From positions 15,538,243-15,602,242 of the forward strand of contig OX419761.1 in NCBI GenBank assembly GCA_948567375.1: DNA of 64,000 bases. Reading direction: 5' to 3'. The DNA is from Lunularia cruciata. Its lineage: Eukaryota; Streptophyta; Marchantiopsida; Lunulariales; Lunulariaceae. The translations under genes and the position numbers were made by a program. Shown here piece by piece: positions 11,989 to 24,545 of this stretch (its first letter is position 1; each line of letters opens with the position of its first letter). A model generated the notes under the pieces. It did not search any database and was not told the DNA's origin. It saw only the letters and a program-made list of their open reading frames with translations.

Positions 11989-14796
11989 GGCCACAAGTTC
12001 TCAACTTGCAACCCCATACCATTGGTGGAATTTTGCATACTTATGACCCCATGCCATTGGACATTGGACACCATTTTCTTTGTTTTTTTTCACCTTACCT
12101 TGTGTGTGCAAGCATGAGTTATTCAATTAGCATCACTGAAACCAATTTATCAAACTCCTAAGCATATATCATCTAGTTGATTGGTGCACCTGCTTTTGGA
12201 TATAGCACCTTCACCTTCTTTATGGCTTACTTCATCTTTGCTTTATTTACATGCAAGCATAGATTCTTCTATTAGAATAATTGAAACCCACCCTACAAAA
12301 GTGTCAAACAATTTGTAAGCTTTGAATTGCTTCTTGCAAGCACTTGACATTGATTATGCCACCAAATGCATAAATCAACAAAAGGAACAAAAGGAAGTGG
12401 CGGTGCCGCACAAAAGATAGGTTTTTAAAACATGTGAAACTAGCAAGGACCTCTATAAATCTTATGTAGTTTGGACTGGCTTTAGGATCCTTACTTCTAT
12501 GTCCTTGCTTATGCTCACTAAATGCAAGTGCCAAGATTTCATATACAATTGCTCAAGTGATCCAAACAAAGAATTGATTCCTAGAGGTGTGTAACCACAT
12601 CATATTCTTAATAGATGCATTGGTTAGAAAGAACTCATGTCTCTTGCATGTTTGGAGACAATTGGTGATCAATTTAGGTAGAGTGCCACACATATCCAAT
12701 TGGATCACAACCATGATATGCTTATTAGCAATGACAACACTCTACTTTTGTGCACCATCCTTGAAGAAGATTCCAAGGAATTATAACTTTTGGAAAGTGT
12801 ATGAGTCAACATTTATCAAAGCATGGAAGTATTGTATCACCAATCTTGGCTGTAATGACAAGGATTTTCATAACCTTTTGGACAAGGCATCTAAGAAAAA
12901 TATCCATGGTGTGCACTAGATGTGGTCATTACACTTAAGGAGCAGCAAAACTAGGCCACCAATTTCCTTTAACAATTCAAAAATGGATCCAAAAGGTTGA
13001 TAAGAGCACATCCTTTTGATCAATGGTCCATCTTGTTGGAGATGCTGAATCTTTGGCAATGTCTTTATTATGGACATCACATATCACTTGAAACAATACA
13101 AAAAGCAATTTGTAATCTTTGTTGGGCTAAACTAGCATGTTTAGATGTAAATCTAAACATGCAATTTAGATATGCATTTCATATCTAAATTTAGATGTAA
13201 ATCCGAAGAAGATAAAGCCAAAGACCAAGAAATGTGATAGTTTCAAGCAACTTCTTCAAATTGGAGCACCACAATGCCTTGACTTCCCATCATTATGGTT
13301 ATTAATGAAGATGACAACAAAGATGAATAGATGACTAGAGCAATTGCTAAGACTTTACCAACTAGTCTACATTGTTATTTCAACAAGTACATTCTTCATA
13401 AGTTTCTTTTGTATGTTTTGTGCATTGGGGCATGCAATTTCACCAATTCATGCATGACTTCTAGGCACTTCTACAATTGTCATCACCAATTGCATTTGAT
13501 GCACAGTGACAAACAATATTTCTTGCATAAAAATTGGATGGAAATGACCAAATTTGCAAGCTCTTTGAAATCTATCATCAATGGGCAGAGCCATATTTCC
13601 ACAATATATTTACCATAGAGTTATCAACAACCCAACTAGCTGACAGCTTGAACTCTTATTTGAAGTGTTTCTTAAGTTTATAAACCTTATTGAGAAATTT
13701 TCTATGCATGATGGAAAATTTGTGGACACAACAAGGTCATGTAGTTCATGTGACAACTAGTCACAATGTGCGTTACCAACTTGTACTAAAAATTAGGTCT
13801 CAAATCAAGAAGCAATTTTCCTTAACAACTTATGCAACTTGTGCGTTTGTGAGAAGTCAAAATAGATCCAAGGAGTCATGTAGTATGCATGCAATAGCAA
13901 TAGCAATAGCAACTGACTTGTCTCAAGCAAAGACCGCATTGATGAGACCATAGTACACTCTGCATGCTCATATTCCTCATTTGAAAGAAAGAGAATCTCC
14001 TGCAAGCATCTCTTTAAGTTTTAGATTGCTATCAATGTCTTCCTTGTGGAAAAACTCTACTTGCCGATGCGATGACATTGCAACATAACACCCATCTATC
14101 AAGTTCTATTGGTAACATGGCTACTTCAATCATTATGCAACCTATTGCAACACATGTAATCAAGAAGAAAGGATGACCTATGAACCAAAAGAAATTTGAT
14201 CAAGCACAAAAATCAATTCAATAGCAAAGAAGCAACACTCATGCAATCATTGCCTTCAGCATCACCACAAGATAAGTATGTGCACAAACAAGGAAAATAA
14301 AATACCAGTAGAGGCATCATCTTAATTGCAAATGCACATTATTTATCAATGAAAAATTAATTGAATCTGAACCAATTTGCACATCTTTCATGATTTTCCA
14401 TGGATATCTTAGGAGATGTTTGTTACATTGTTATTTACACTAAGCTATAAGGCGGGACAACTTGGGGCTGATTAGGAGGTAAGAAATAATGAGTGAAAGC
14501 GCATGTTAGCAAAACTTTCTAAAGCACATGCAGAAGAGCAAAAAAGAATTGAAAATAGATGTCTTTTTGTTAAGTGGCGGTTGCCATAATTCCAAGATCA
14601 TGTTACAAATAAGTTGACAGAGTTCAAAGCACAAGAGATAAAAATGCAGTGCACATATGAAATAAAGAAGTATAGTATACAAAACTCCAACAATGGCGTT
14701 AGGCCATAAGCTTGCCAAATTCCATGACTTGCATGGGGTCACAAGTATGCAAAATTCTACCAATGACATTGGGGCCACAAGTTGAGAACCTATGGC
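11989..14796. other. 2.8-kb block with inverted ends, no recognised gene
   Basis: The sequence at 11989-12060 recurs in inverted orientation at about 14730-14796, sharing blocks such as TTCTCAACTTG, TGG-GGAATTTTGCATACTT and GACCCCATG at roughly 80 percent by eye. The interior has several short plus-strand frames (12587-12919, 12997-13188, 13331-13618, 13690-13953) that are serially arranged and could be a decayed transposase or host-derived gene. I recognise no domain. A DNA transposon with long terminal inverted repeats is possible. No flanking target duplication was identified. Confidence 0.4.
13134..13188. repeat. Two adjacent hairpins
   Basis: GCATGTTTAGA and TCTAAACATGC form a perfect 11-bp stem with a six-base loop. 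They are followed immediately by an ATTTAGATAT/ATATCTAAAT stem. The right arm has one substitution that opens the first stem near its base. Confidence 0.8.
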
Positions 14797-15330
14797 TTCA
14801 GGCCATAGGCTTGAATGGCTCTTTTAAAACTCACACATCACGACATGTGGTAATCTGAACTCAAAGTAGGAAACATGACCCCATGATTGATAGTTGTTGA
14901 TTTGAACACTATAAACTTAAATTGAATTAAAATTTTTTATTTATAATGATTTATAATTAATTGTATTTAATATTAGTTATAATCCAATTATAACCATAAC
15001 CTTGTGGACTAGTGATGTAGAGAAAACTTAACAATTGATTTGGAAAAGATAGACATCTAGCTTGGGTCTGGATACGGTTGTTGATATTTAATACTAGTTT
15101 ACCACAGTTTGAAATAGAGGGTAACATCAAAAAAAACTTCGTGCGGATCAAATTAGAATCACAACTTGTTTATAATCTAGAGGATATGAAGTTGTTAGCA
15201 TACAATGGGGCCCAAAGTATTATTCTGTAATAAATTTTTCAGTTCCTTCCGCATCTCATGTGTTAATATTTGTGACTTGAGTTTATATCTTATGTTAACC
15301 TTGATTTCTCTTAAGAATCCTTAATCAAGT
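14797..15330. other. AT-rich stretch, nothing recognised
   Basis: It is AT-rich, with short overlapping inverted motifs around 14930-15000 (AATTATAA/TTATAATT types). I see no convincing gene or element boundary. Confidence 0.4.
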
Positions 15331-16210
15331 AAATGCTGCTTAAGTATAACCATTGTCCATGCACTATTTGAGATGTGCTTTGTGCTTTTGAGGTAACAAA
15401 GCACACTATTTAAAAAGAGACGCTTCCGCATCAAGTGTCAAATATGCCCTGCAATCCACTGCGGGAAATGAAAGCCATATTGATATATCTTATACTTTTG
15501 ATATAAGCAAAAGACCTTTTAGGTTTTTGATTCTCTTAAAATATATCATACAAAGGTGGTGATCCTTAGCTACAATGTAAGGATCATACTTTTGTAGAGA
15601 TTGGTATTATTTTTATTAAGTATTAATATTTACATGTTAAAATTAACAAAGCTAAATATACATATTATATTTTTGAACTTCTTAAAAATTAACCATTGTG
15701 ACTTTTCATGTAAGACGTTAAATATAAGTATGTTATTTATTTATCTATTGTACTCTTGCGATACAGATATGAAAGTAGAAAAGTAAATATTCCTTGTAGT
15801 TATAAAGGAGGAACATATTTCCAAATTTTAATGCATCATTCAAATTTTTATTGTTCAGTATTCTATATAAAAGAAATATCCAATATCCTCAAGGCATTAA
15901 GAGTTTATTTTGAATATTTAAAAGTTATGACAAGAGATTTCAATGTCCTAAAGAAACTAAAATTAAAAAAAAAAAAATTTTATTTATTTCTCTCTCTCTT
16001 TTAAAAAAGTGTAATTTGGAAACAAATTATGTGGAGATCGACTACTTGAATATCCAAACTATTCAGCTTTTAAGAAATTCATACATTTAGTTAACAGTTG
16101 TAATAATTGGAGAGAGAAGCTATCTTGCTTGTCGATTTATCTGGTATTATTAATCTAAGGAGCAATTCAAAATGCTTTAAAGAGGTAGGAAATCTATTGT
16201 TAATGATATT
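15331..16210 (+). repeat. Repeat R, copy 1
   Basis: It is collinear with 30480-31343. Common landmarks are TCCATGCAC-ATTT-GAG, GTGCTTTGTGCTTT, CTTCCGCATCAAGTGTCAAA, a hairpin TGATCCTTA(9)TAAGGATCA at 15560-15586, AGAGATTGGTATTATTT and GGTATTATTAATCTAAGGAG. It holds no open frame of note. Both contigs that meet at the gap end inside this repeat family. The family is unknown. Confidence 0.8.
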
Positions 16211-17907
16211 TCAGAATCTTATATAAGTATATTACACAAATTCAACAACAAACTGTTGTCAATAATTCAATGGTTCATCTAATTATTTTGATTAGTTTTT
16301 TTAATAAATTTTTAATGGGAAAAATATAAAAAAAATTTATGTAACTAGATAATCTACATAGTTTAATTGTTAAGCCAGGTCGAAGGTCAATATATTTTCC
16401 GACGAGTGTGATTAATCCGGTAGACCTTTAAACTACTAAGTAATTTAATAGACAATCCTGATTTGATTTTTGAGCTGCTAGTTGTAATTGATTCATCCGT
16501 CCAAAAGGGTTTGCGATCGGCACAAGATATTTCTGGTCTTCTCATTTCTCTTCACATCCTACTGCATATAACCTGTTGCGTACTTGCGAATCGCATTTGT
16601 CTGGTAGTAATCATGTACAATTTTTATTGTTCTCACAAGTGGAAGTCTCCACTCTCACAGCTCTGTTGTTTCGTTTTCTGCCCGAACGCAGTTCTCATTA
16701 CCTGGAGCAGGAGGTCGAGCACTCAATTTTCAATCACTGAACCAAGGAGGTGCTTTGCAGAAAAACGTTTCATCTCCATGTGGATCTGGCTTCAGTCAAG
16801 CGATCGATATCGAGCTCTGTCACCAAGACCACTACACTTACAATTACTGCGCAAACAAGTTACTGGCCAGTAGATACAGTGTCTCATATGGTTTTAGAGT
16901 GTAAACTCTGTCATTTTCAGCATCTTACGTCCCTAGTACTTGGAATTACACTCTACTTTTTACACAAATTGGTGATCATACCTACTTGTGGTAAACTGGT
17001 TCCACTACGATATTCTGTTGTTATGGAACACGAAAGTCAAGCACTAGCGATTGTCTGCATGCTAGGGTAATATTCATGGTTAGCCCGAATGCACGTTACT
17101 TATGGCAAACTGGTTCCACTATGATATTCTCTTGTTATGGAACAAGAAAGTCAAGCGCTAGGGATTGTCTGCATGCTAGCATAATATTCAATGTTAATCC
17201 GAATGCACATTAGCGTGTCTCAGACACAGGCGCGAAAATTCTCATAGTTCCCATAGTAAGAAGCATAAGAAATGAGGGAACCGCGTAGGAAGCATGAGAA
17301 ACGAAGTGTCTCGTTGAAATATTCGGCCACAGAAGTCATTTCAGGCATATCAGTGTGATTATGGAGCAGGAAAGTTGCGTCGACAGACTTTACCAAAAGC
17401 ACAAGCAATTACAGACAGATGAAGATACCGGGATCTGATTTCCGCACAGTTTTACCGGGCAGATGGCTGCTAATCCACTCTCAGATAAGTGATTGTATTT
17501 CTGTGAAATCACTCCAACTTCATATACAAATGAATCGTGTAAAATGAACCGTGTTTCAGTCAATACAACATCCGATTGATAACAGAGGTGAAATACAGGA
17601 CTACGGGCCCTAATTATCGTACAATTTTGTTCACGTCCTGAATCTGTAAAGACCATACATTATCCGGCCTAAGCCTGTGCCTTACTCTGCACGAATAGAA
17701 GGGATTTTAGTCGCTTAAGTATTACATATATAATATCGAGAAGGATTGTTCCGATTCGCTTTGAAACATGAATGGAACTAAAACACAGAGTCACACTACA
17801 AACCCTACTGAACATGCGGGGAGCGAGACCAATTCATCGAGGCCCCAAGAGTACATCTTGACACCTACCTTGGTAGGCGTCAATGGTTTAGAAGTGTAGC
17901 AGGACCT
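16211..17907. other. Non-coding or decayed sequence
   Basis: I recognise no gene. Three substitutions distinguish the arms near 16.65 and 16.77 kb. Beyond that point, toward the centre, I found none. A two-copy tandem duplication lies at 16983-17213. Confidence 0.4.
16983..17213. repeat. 114-bp tandem duplication, two copies
   Basis: Both copies contain AAACTGGTTCCACTA-GATATTCT, GTTATGGAACA, GATTGTCTGCATGCTAG and CCGAATGCAC. They start about 114 bases apart (16991 and 17105) and differ by several substitutions. Confidence 0.8.
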
Positions 17908-18500
17908 TGGAGATTTTCTGCATTAATCCAAATGAAAATTGCAAAGGCCAGGGTTACCAATGAACGAGGTCTTTTCTCTATCACTTCGAGCTGGGAAGGG
18001 GATGGATCGGTACTATTAGCTTTGTTGAAAGTCACATTGTAGTAACTCAGTGTGTAAACTGCGTCAAGCTCGTTGGTGTACTTCCGGAAGAGTTGTTCTC
18101 CGAAGATCCAGAGACTCCAACATACCGAGGTTGGAGGCGAAAGGAGGTATGAGACCGAAGAGTGTCATGCACAGCATTCTTTGAGGATTACCCCAATCGC
18201 CAAGATTAATGGGCTTACTGAAATGGTTCTTAGCCAGATGAAAGGATGTCCGATGCAAAACCACGTAGCTGAGGAGAAGTGGTCGACGAATAAGACTATC
18301 TCTTCATTCAAAGCTTCACCACTGTCGCCACTGCTACATATTCTGTAGCATGTGAAGCCCTGCAACTTCGGTAAAGAGCCAAAAAACTATTGTTTGACAG
18401 GTCCAGAACCTGCAGAGATTCTAACGTTGTAACCGAGTAACGAAACAGACGCGTTAAATTGTTCGATCCCACCATAAGAACTAGCAGCACTTTGCCAAAA
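17908..18500 (-). pseudogene. Decayed LRR receptor-like gene (extracellular C-terminal LRR part)
   Basis: The minus strand encodes LESLQVLDLSNNSF, a classic plant extracellular LRR. A run of T bases then shifts frame to GSLPKLQG. Further on come NLGMLESLDL, then in another frame LSYYNVTFNKANSTDPSPSQ, and then GNPGLC after another shift. That order (last LRRs, the 'SYNNVSFN' style segment, the GNPGLC cap) is typical of LRR receptor-like proteins and kinases just before the transmembrane helix. At least three frame changes are needed and no kinase domain was found, so I call it a pseudogene fragment. The mirror copy is at 43739-44331. Confidence 0.7.
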
Positions 18501-20224
18501 CTCTGTGGGATGCAAAAACCCGTGGAGGAAATTTAAACTCAAGACGTCGACACTGAAAGATTTGCGCAGTTACAAAGGAGGCAGGGATCTGATTGTTCAT
18601 TTGGTTGTAAGTTCACCTACTGCTGCGACTGTTGCTGCTGTTTGTATATTGGCTGCCTTGAACCTGCTTGTAAGTCAGTATCAACCCTACAGAAAGAACT
18701 GCCATTGCTGCCGTTCGAAAGCTTAGAAAAGGAATGAAAATAGAATTAACCAAAGAATTAGAGAATCCAATATGATCATCGTTATATATGGAGATCCCGC
18801 ACTACTCTTGTCAACGGTATAATCTTGATTATTGAAGTAAAATATCACTCGCTCATTAATGTTCACCACACGTTACTAGTCTCATAAACTTAACTCAACT
18901 GGCCTGGCACCTTAATAATGTCACTCACATTAATACTGTTGTGTTGTGAGACTAATACACTCACAAAGACTAATCGCTTTAACAGTGTCACTCTTCTGGA
19001 GTCTCACAAAGACTTGACTTCTTTAAACAATGTAGTTCTTCTACACTGACCGTCTACCTACGCTTGATTAGTCATGATCGTGGTTTCTGATTAGCATCCT
19101 ACTGAAAAGTAAACTTCATTTGTTGATCCATATCACATGAGATAAACACCATCCCGGCAACGGAATAAGATAGAAAAAGGAAATATAGTAGATTTGATTG
19201 CTTCCAACTCAAACTTGCTCACTTACAAGTAATCCAAGAATGCTATGAATGTGCAAGAATATGAGAGGGATTTGAGTACAGATTGTAGCTTTGTGTTTAC
19301 TTGAATTTCTCCTGCCTAAGAATAAACTTGTAACATTTAACTATTAATTAATAAGTTCAGATTTCAGACAATCTGAACAGAGTTCATGTAGTTTGGACTT
19401 GTGCTCCTTCCTACGATTCAAAACAAGTGAGCTTACAAGTTGTACACTTACAATTTCAATCTAAGAATGATATGGGTTTGAAGGAATATTAGAGGGAATC
19501 AAATAGAGACTATAACTTGCTTTGCTTGAACTTCTCCTGCATAAGAATATTTACTAATAAGTACAGACTTCGGACAATCTGAACAGCGTTCTTGGAATTT
19601 GAACTTGTACTCCTTGCTACAAATCAAAAGAAAACTTTACTGACTTTGTTGATTTATATTTACTTTAAGCTATAGAGCGACCTTTTAGAGTGCATGTTTA
19701 TGCAAGAATAGATCTGGTTTTGGTATTATTTGATAATATTATTTCTCATGGAACACATAATTTTCCACAATAGGTAGCCATGCATCAACTAATGATCATG
19801 CACTTCCTTACAAATATTTTTCAATTGATTTAACCACAGCAAAAGCTAAATTACTAAAGTATTTAGTTTGCTATTTGTGATCAATCATTTGTTTCTCCTA
19901 GAAAGCAAACTATAAGATCATATGATTATACTCATACACCGAACACCTTTTCTTGATTTTCGCTCATGACTTCCATTATTTTCTCACTCATCCTAGCCAT
20001 AGTTCAAAATGCTTGGTTATATGAGATGAACCTTCATTCGTCTTCTTTGTACTCCAATATATTTCCATTGAAAGTTCACTTTGGGAAAGATAGATCCGGA
20101 GGAAGATTTGAGTAGTGTTAGTAGGGTTTATCTGTCAGATATAGGGGTTCTAAACGAATAGAATCTCTATATTATTAACAGATATACCTCATCTCTTAGG
20201 CAGATAAGATTCTAAATCTCAATA
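18501..20224. other. Non-coding stretch with a degenerate ~210-bp tandem duplication
   Basis: The sequences around 19206-19425 and 19426-19630 resemble each other (AACTT-TCCTGC-TAAGAATA, CAGA-TTC-GACAATCTGAACAG, TTGTRCTCCTT). They look like an old tandem duplication. No gene is recognised in the rest. Confidence 0.5.
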
Positions 20225-23200
20225 TAATTTTTGTCTTCTGTCTCAGTGGAACTGCTGAAGTGAAGAATAGGCAGATCCATTCTAACAATCTGTCGCTATT
20301 GAACATGTTACTATGTAACCACCGTTCCAGAGATATGCATCAAAGTGGCGAGATTGCAGAGGGTGTCATGGGACGGACCTTGTAGCCACTTTTACATCTA
20401 GAGGTTGTCTGTCAGGTGTCAAACGGAATGACGTGTTCGCTGAATGGAGTACTTTCCGCTGCTCCAAAGAACTTAACGTACAAAATGGTAACTGAATAAA
20501 GCTTAACTGAACCATGTCACCTATCCATGTTTTCTCCGAGAAAGCCAAAACGTCCAAGATCTGGAACATTTTGAACCCATTGCAAGCGAAGCAATGACTG
20601 ATCGTAACTCACGACTTTGAAAGTAAAATGGCTGAGAGACAAAATGATAGCAGAATGGAATCGTCAACCAGGAGCCTTTGGAGGAAAACATCCTTGGTTG
20701 AAAGGAAGAGCACTTTCAAACGAGCCATAAATAATTCTTGAAATACAGGAGGAAAGATCTGCTTCCCAGCGGGGCAGGGATGTTCACAGCCTCTGCACTT
20801 CGGCGAATATTACCTCTAAACAAACCTTAATTGTATTACAATGTACTGGGAAATTCTGGAGGGATTTTGGCTGGATGCGAGTTCCCGTTCGTTGCTATAG
20901 AATTGGCCTGCTTTCAGAGAGTGGCTATTGCCAGAGTTGCATAAAAATATCATACATATCCTACAGTTGGATGAGGCCACCAGAGCTCTGAATACTGAGT
21001 CCGAGAGCTGATACAGGAAGCACTGGACCAAATAACCTCCAATCGCACAACTGTGGTTGTAGCTCACAGGCTGAGCACCATTCGTCATGCCGGTTGTGAT
21101 TGCTATGATGAAATATGGAAAAATTATCGAACAGGGAACCCATAGAGAACTCTAAATATGAGTTGCGTGCATGCAAACCTGATTCTATTCCACTAGCATC
21201 GCCACACCCAACTGCCTGTAGAGAGGTCCTTTCATACCTAGCTCTGCTTTAGATATTTTTGTATGTGTACCTCCTGCCCAACCTTAATTATCATGCATCT
21301 CCATTTCTCAGCAATAACAATTTGGGGTCAAGTAAATATTCAGTTGTACACTCGAATCAACAGGACCTCACTGCAAGAAGCTAATGCTTCGGACACTCTG
21401 TCTTTTTCACCCTGTCAGTAAAGCTGCTAATAAATTTCATATATTGAGTGATGAATATGGAACCCGTTGGTTAGTTTGGTTCTATACCCACGGAAGACTG
21501 GACAGTGAACGAGGTATTAGAAACTAAAATTGCATGTCTGTACGACGTCCAAGGCTCCGAGTTCTGGTACATGTTGCTCTGGGTGGGCACCTTCTAAACC
21601 GGGGTTCTTGCTTTCATATTGAATAATTTATTCAATTCAAGTATTGGATACGTCTGTACGAAGTCCAAGGCTCCGAGTTCTGGTACCTGTTGGTCTGGGT
21701 TGGCACCTTCTCAAGAGTGGTTCTTGGTTTAATCTAGAATAATTTATTCAATTCAAGTATATTCCAGTCTTAATCCATACTCACATTCCTCTTAGTTGAA
21801 TCTTGTTGCGTGTAGAACTTGGTGCTTGCTTCAGGTTATAAATAATATCCGTACCTCTAACAGCTAAACTTTGCGCAAATTATAAGAAAGAGCTCAAACA
21901 GAAAAATTTACGAGAATGGTGAACGAAAAGCAATTTGAACTTACTCTGTGGCATGTTTCTGGACGAGGGAACCCCTTGAAGAATCACCTAGATCCACAAC
22001 CGTTTTTCTAACAGATGAACTTACTCTGTGACATGTTTCTAGACGAGAAAACTCCTTGAAGAATCACCTAGATCCAGAACCGTCTTTCTAACAGATGAAC
22101 GTACTCTGTGACATGTTTCTAGACGAGAAAACTCCCTGTAGGCATCACCTAGATCCAGAATATTAACGGTTTATCCAACCGAGTGTCATGAACACAACAA
22201 TATCGTGCTGACTCATGAAGTATCTATGACAAACTCGAGCATTTATGTCCTTATATCGGTGGAAGCTGGCGCCATCATCCCCTCCATCTATATATCAAGT
22301 CATTGATCTCATAGAACATTGCACAGCATCCATCCCTCACAGCCAGGAATACAAGAAAACAATCCCCTCATCTGTGTCACCAATACTTATGACTGAATGA
22401 TCACTTCAGCTTCGGCTGAGATATCAACATCACCTGCAATTAATGTCCATTATGCGTATCCAAGCCTTAGTGACCGGTCTGTTTTAAGATTAATATCATG
22501 AACAACTAAATGGATTGAATTGATAACTAGAGATCTAAAGCAAATTCGTATACTCAAATCAGGATAATATGAGAGTCTAAGCAATGCCTCCAAAAGGAAA
22601 TAAAGCAAATGTCGGCATCTGATTAGTTCAGCCTACATGCCTACTCCCAGATCATTCTTCGGTGAAATGCTGTTCTGCTTGATACCACCTGGGCTCCCTC
22701 CCTTTCGGAACCCTATCATATGTTCGGAAGGAAGACACATAGAGACCTTGGAGCACGTTGAGGCGGACTTGAGAGAAAGATTTCGAAGGCCTCCGATCCA
22801 CACACTCCAACTGTATCATTCACGTTAAGTGGATGCAAGGCATTCAAAGCATGGCCCACAATGACAATTATTACTCCAGAAAGCTTAATTTTCTCACAAC
22901 ATTGCACCTGGCCAACAGTTTGGTTTAAACCTTTCACCCTCCCTGCTTGACCCGTTAAACAGAGCAGTTCTCGCAAAGCTTCGGGGCTGAGGTCCCTCTG
23001 TAAGATGATGTGCTCTGAAGAAACTATCCTAAAGGTTCAGAACATGCTGAGGTTAATTACTCTACTCATACAGACGTGTAAGAGGTTGGAGAGCTGTACG
23101 AGCACTTTAGCCATCTGAGTACCTCTGAGATCTGTCGTTTAGTTTCCCTTCAAGCTTGGTGACAATTGTTGATGTTCACAAGTTGGGCAATTGCAGATTT

Positions 23201-24545
23201 TTTCCATGTCAACATTGTGTATCACAGTGGTTATCTTAATCCTAGATTGCCTGAGAGTTGAAATCAGTTTCAATCATCAAGTGTTCTTGAGTTATGGGAG
23301 AAATTCAATCTATATAAGTTGCGAACATGACCCAAGCTCATGCTCTAAAGACAACTTGCATCACCGCAAAACTGGGAATATAAACTTACCGAGAAATCAC
23401 CGCGAACTAATATGCAAGACAAATCCTCGTCACTATTATCACTCTTAAGATGTGAGTGCACGTCTGTTATTCGCCTACGAGAGTCTCTAGAGCAGTAGTA
23501 TCCCTTCAAGAGAGGAACGATATTTGCATTCAACGGTCATGGGCACCTGCGTCTCTTGGGTATACACCAAATAAACTTACTACACTTACTACTACAGGTA
23601 CTCATTCTGCCAGCAAAGATTCTAGAAATCATATCTCTAACTTGCCTTCATATTCAGAGATTGTCATTATCTAGTGAGTAAATTGCACGTGAAAGATCTA
23701 TATGCCCAGCATTAAGCATCAGAACGAAAGTAGATTCTCAAGAGGTTGTCAGAAGTTTAGCGACAGTGCTTCAAATGAAGTGACCTGCCACACATGGAAT
23801 ACTAAGAAAGGATTTTTCAGTGAGTGGGTTCGAGCATGACGAATTTCTCGAAAGCTATTTCAACAGGTAATTATCTTCGACAGCAAAGATTCGAGTACGC
23901 GTAAAGACGTCTGGCCAGTAACATGAACATACTTCAAGGACATCAGCTGTTCCATAGACACTGGAAAATATGTAGATCGGTGTCCATACCGATCAAAGTC
24001 GTGAATTTCCAGATACTGCCGTGGCCCGAGCTTCTTTCGCGCTAGTCGAGCAGAATTAGATAAGCCAAAATGATCACGCAGATAATCATGCTCATGCTCC
24101 GTGAACAGATCATCTCCTATGAACAGATTATTCAAGCTGGTTGAGCGTAGCAAGTCAGGTAATTGGATGAAATAATCACACCGTAGTAGCCTCAGCACAT
24201 TTAGCGCTGAAAACTGTGCCAATTTAAGAGCCTCCAAAAGATCCTCAGAGTACTCACCTGCCACTGTTACACTTTTCAGAGATCTCAGTTGTCCGACGGA
24301 CGCGACTTGAGTCGCCAAATATGCGTCCACATGCAAATAATTTAGATCATGGAGCTGCCTCAGAGAGTCAGGTATGGCCTTCACACCTACACACCCTTCA
24401 ATATGTAAGTCGGTAAGATGTGCGAGTTGCCCTAAAGAGTCAGGTATATTCTCGAGCGATATACATCCTTTTATAACTAATCTCTCCAGAGCTGCGATGT
24501 TTCCAATAGATTCGGGTAAGTTCTGAAGAGCTTTGCACTCAACTA
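20225..24545 (-). repeat. Paralogous unit B (LRR gene 3' end and downstream region)
   Basis: This is the collinear partner of unit A (2170-6400). It includes the last third of the LRR gene and about 3.6 kb downstream of its stop codon. The downstream part has short frames (22637-22828 plus, 20816-21176 minus) whose paralogues in unit A keep the same layout but are interrupted differently. I see no functional gene there. Confidence 0.8.
21929..22160. repeat. ~81-bp tandem repeat, three copies
   Basis: On the minus strand the unit contains TGGATCTAGGTGAT, TCTCGTC-AGAAACATG and CACAGAGTA-GTTCA, with periods of 81 and 80. The corresponding place in unit A (3840-4040) has two copies at a longer spacing of about 176 bp, so the arrays arose differently. 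Confidence 0.8.

Noticed and set aside
13895-13915. (GCAATA)n short run
   Set aside because: Only about three units. Trivial.
12304-13953. Series of short frames that might be a transposase
   Set aside because: I could not recognise any catalytic motif or domain, so I described the block by its inverted ends only.
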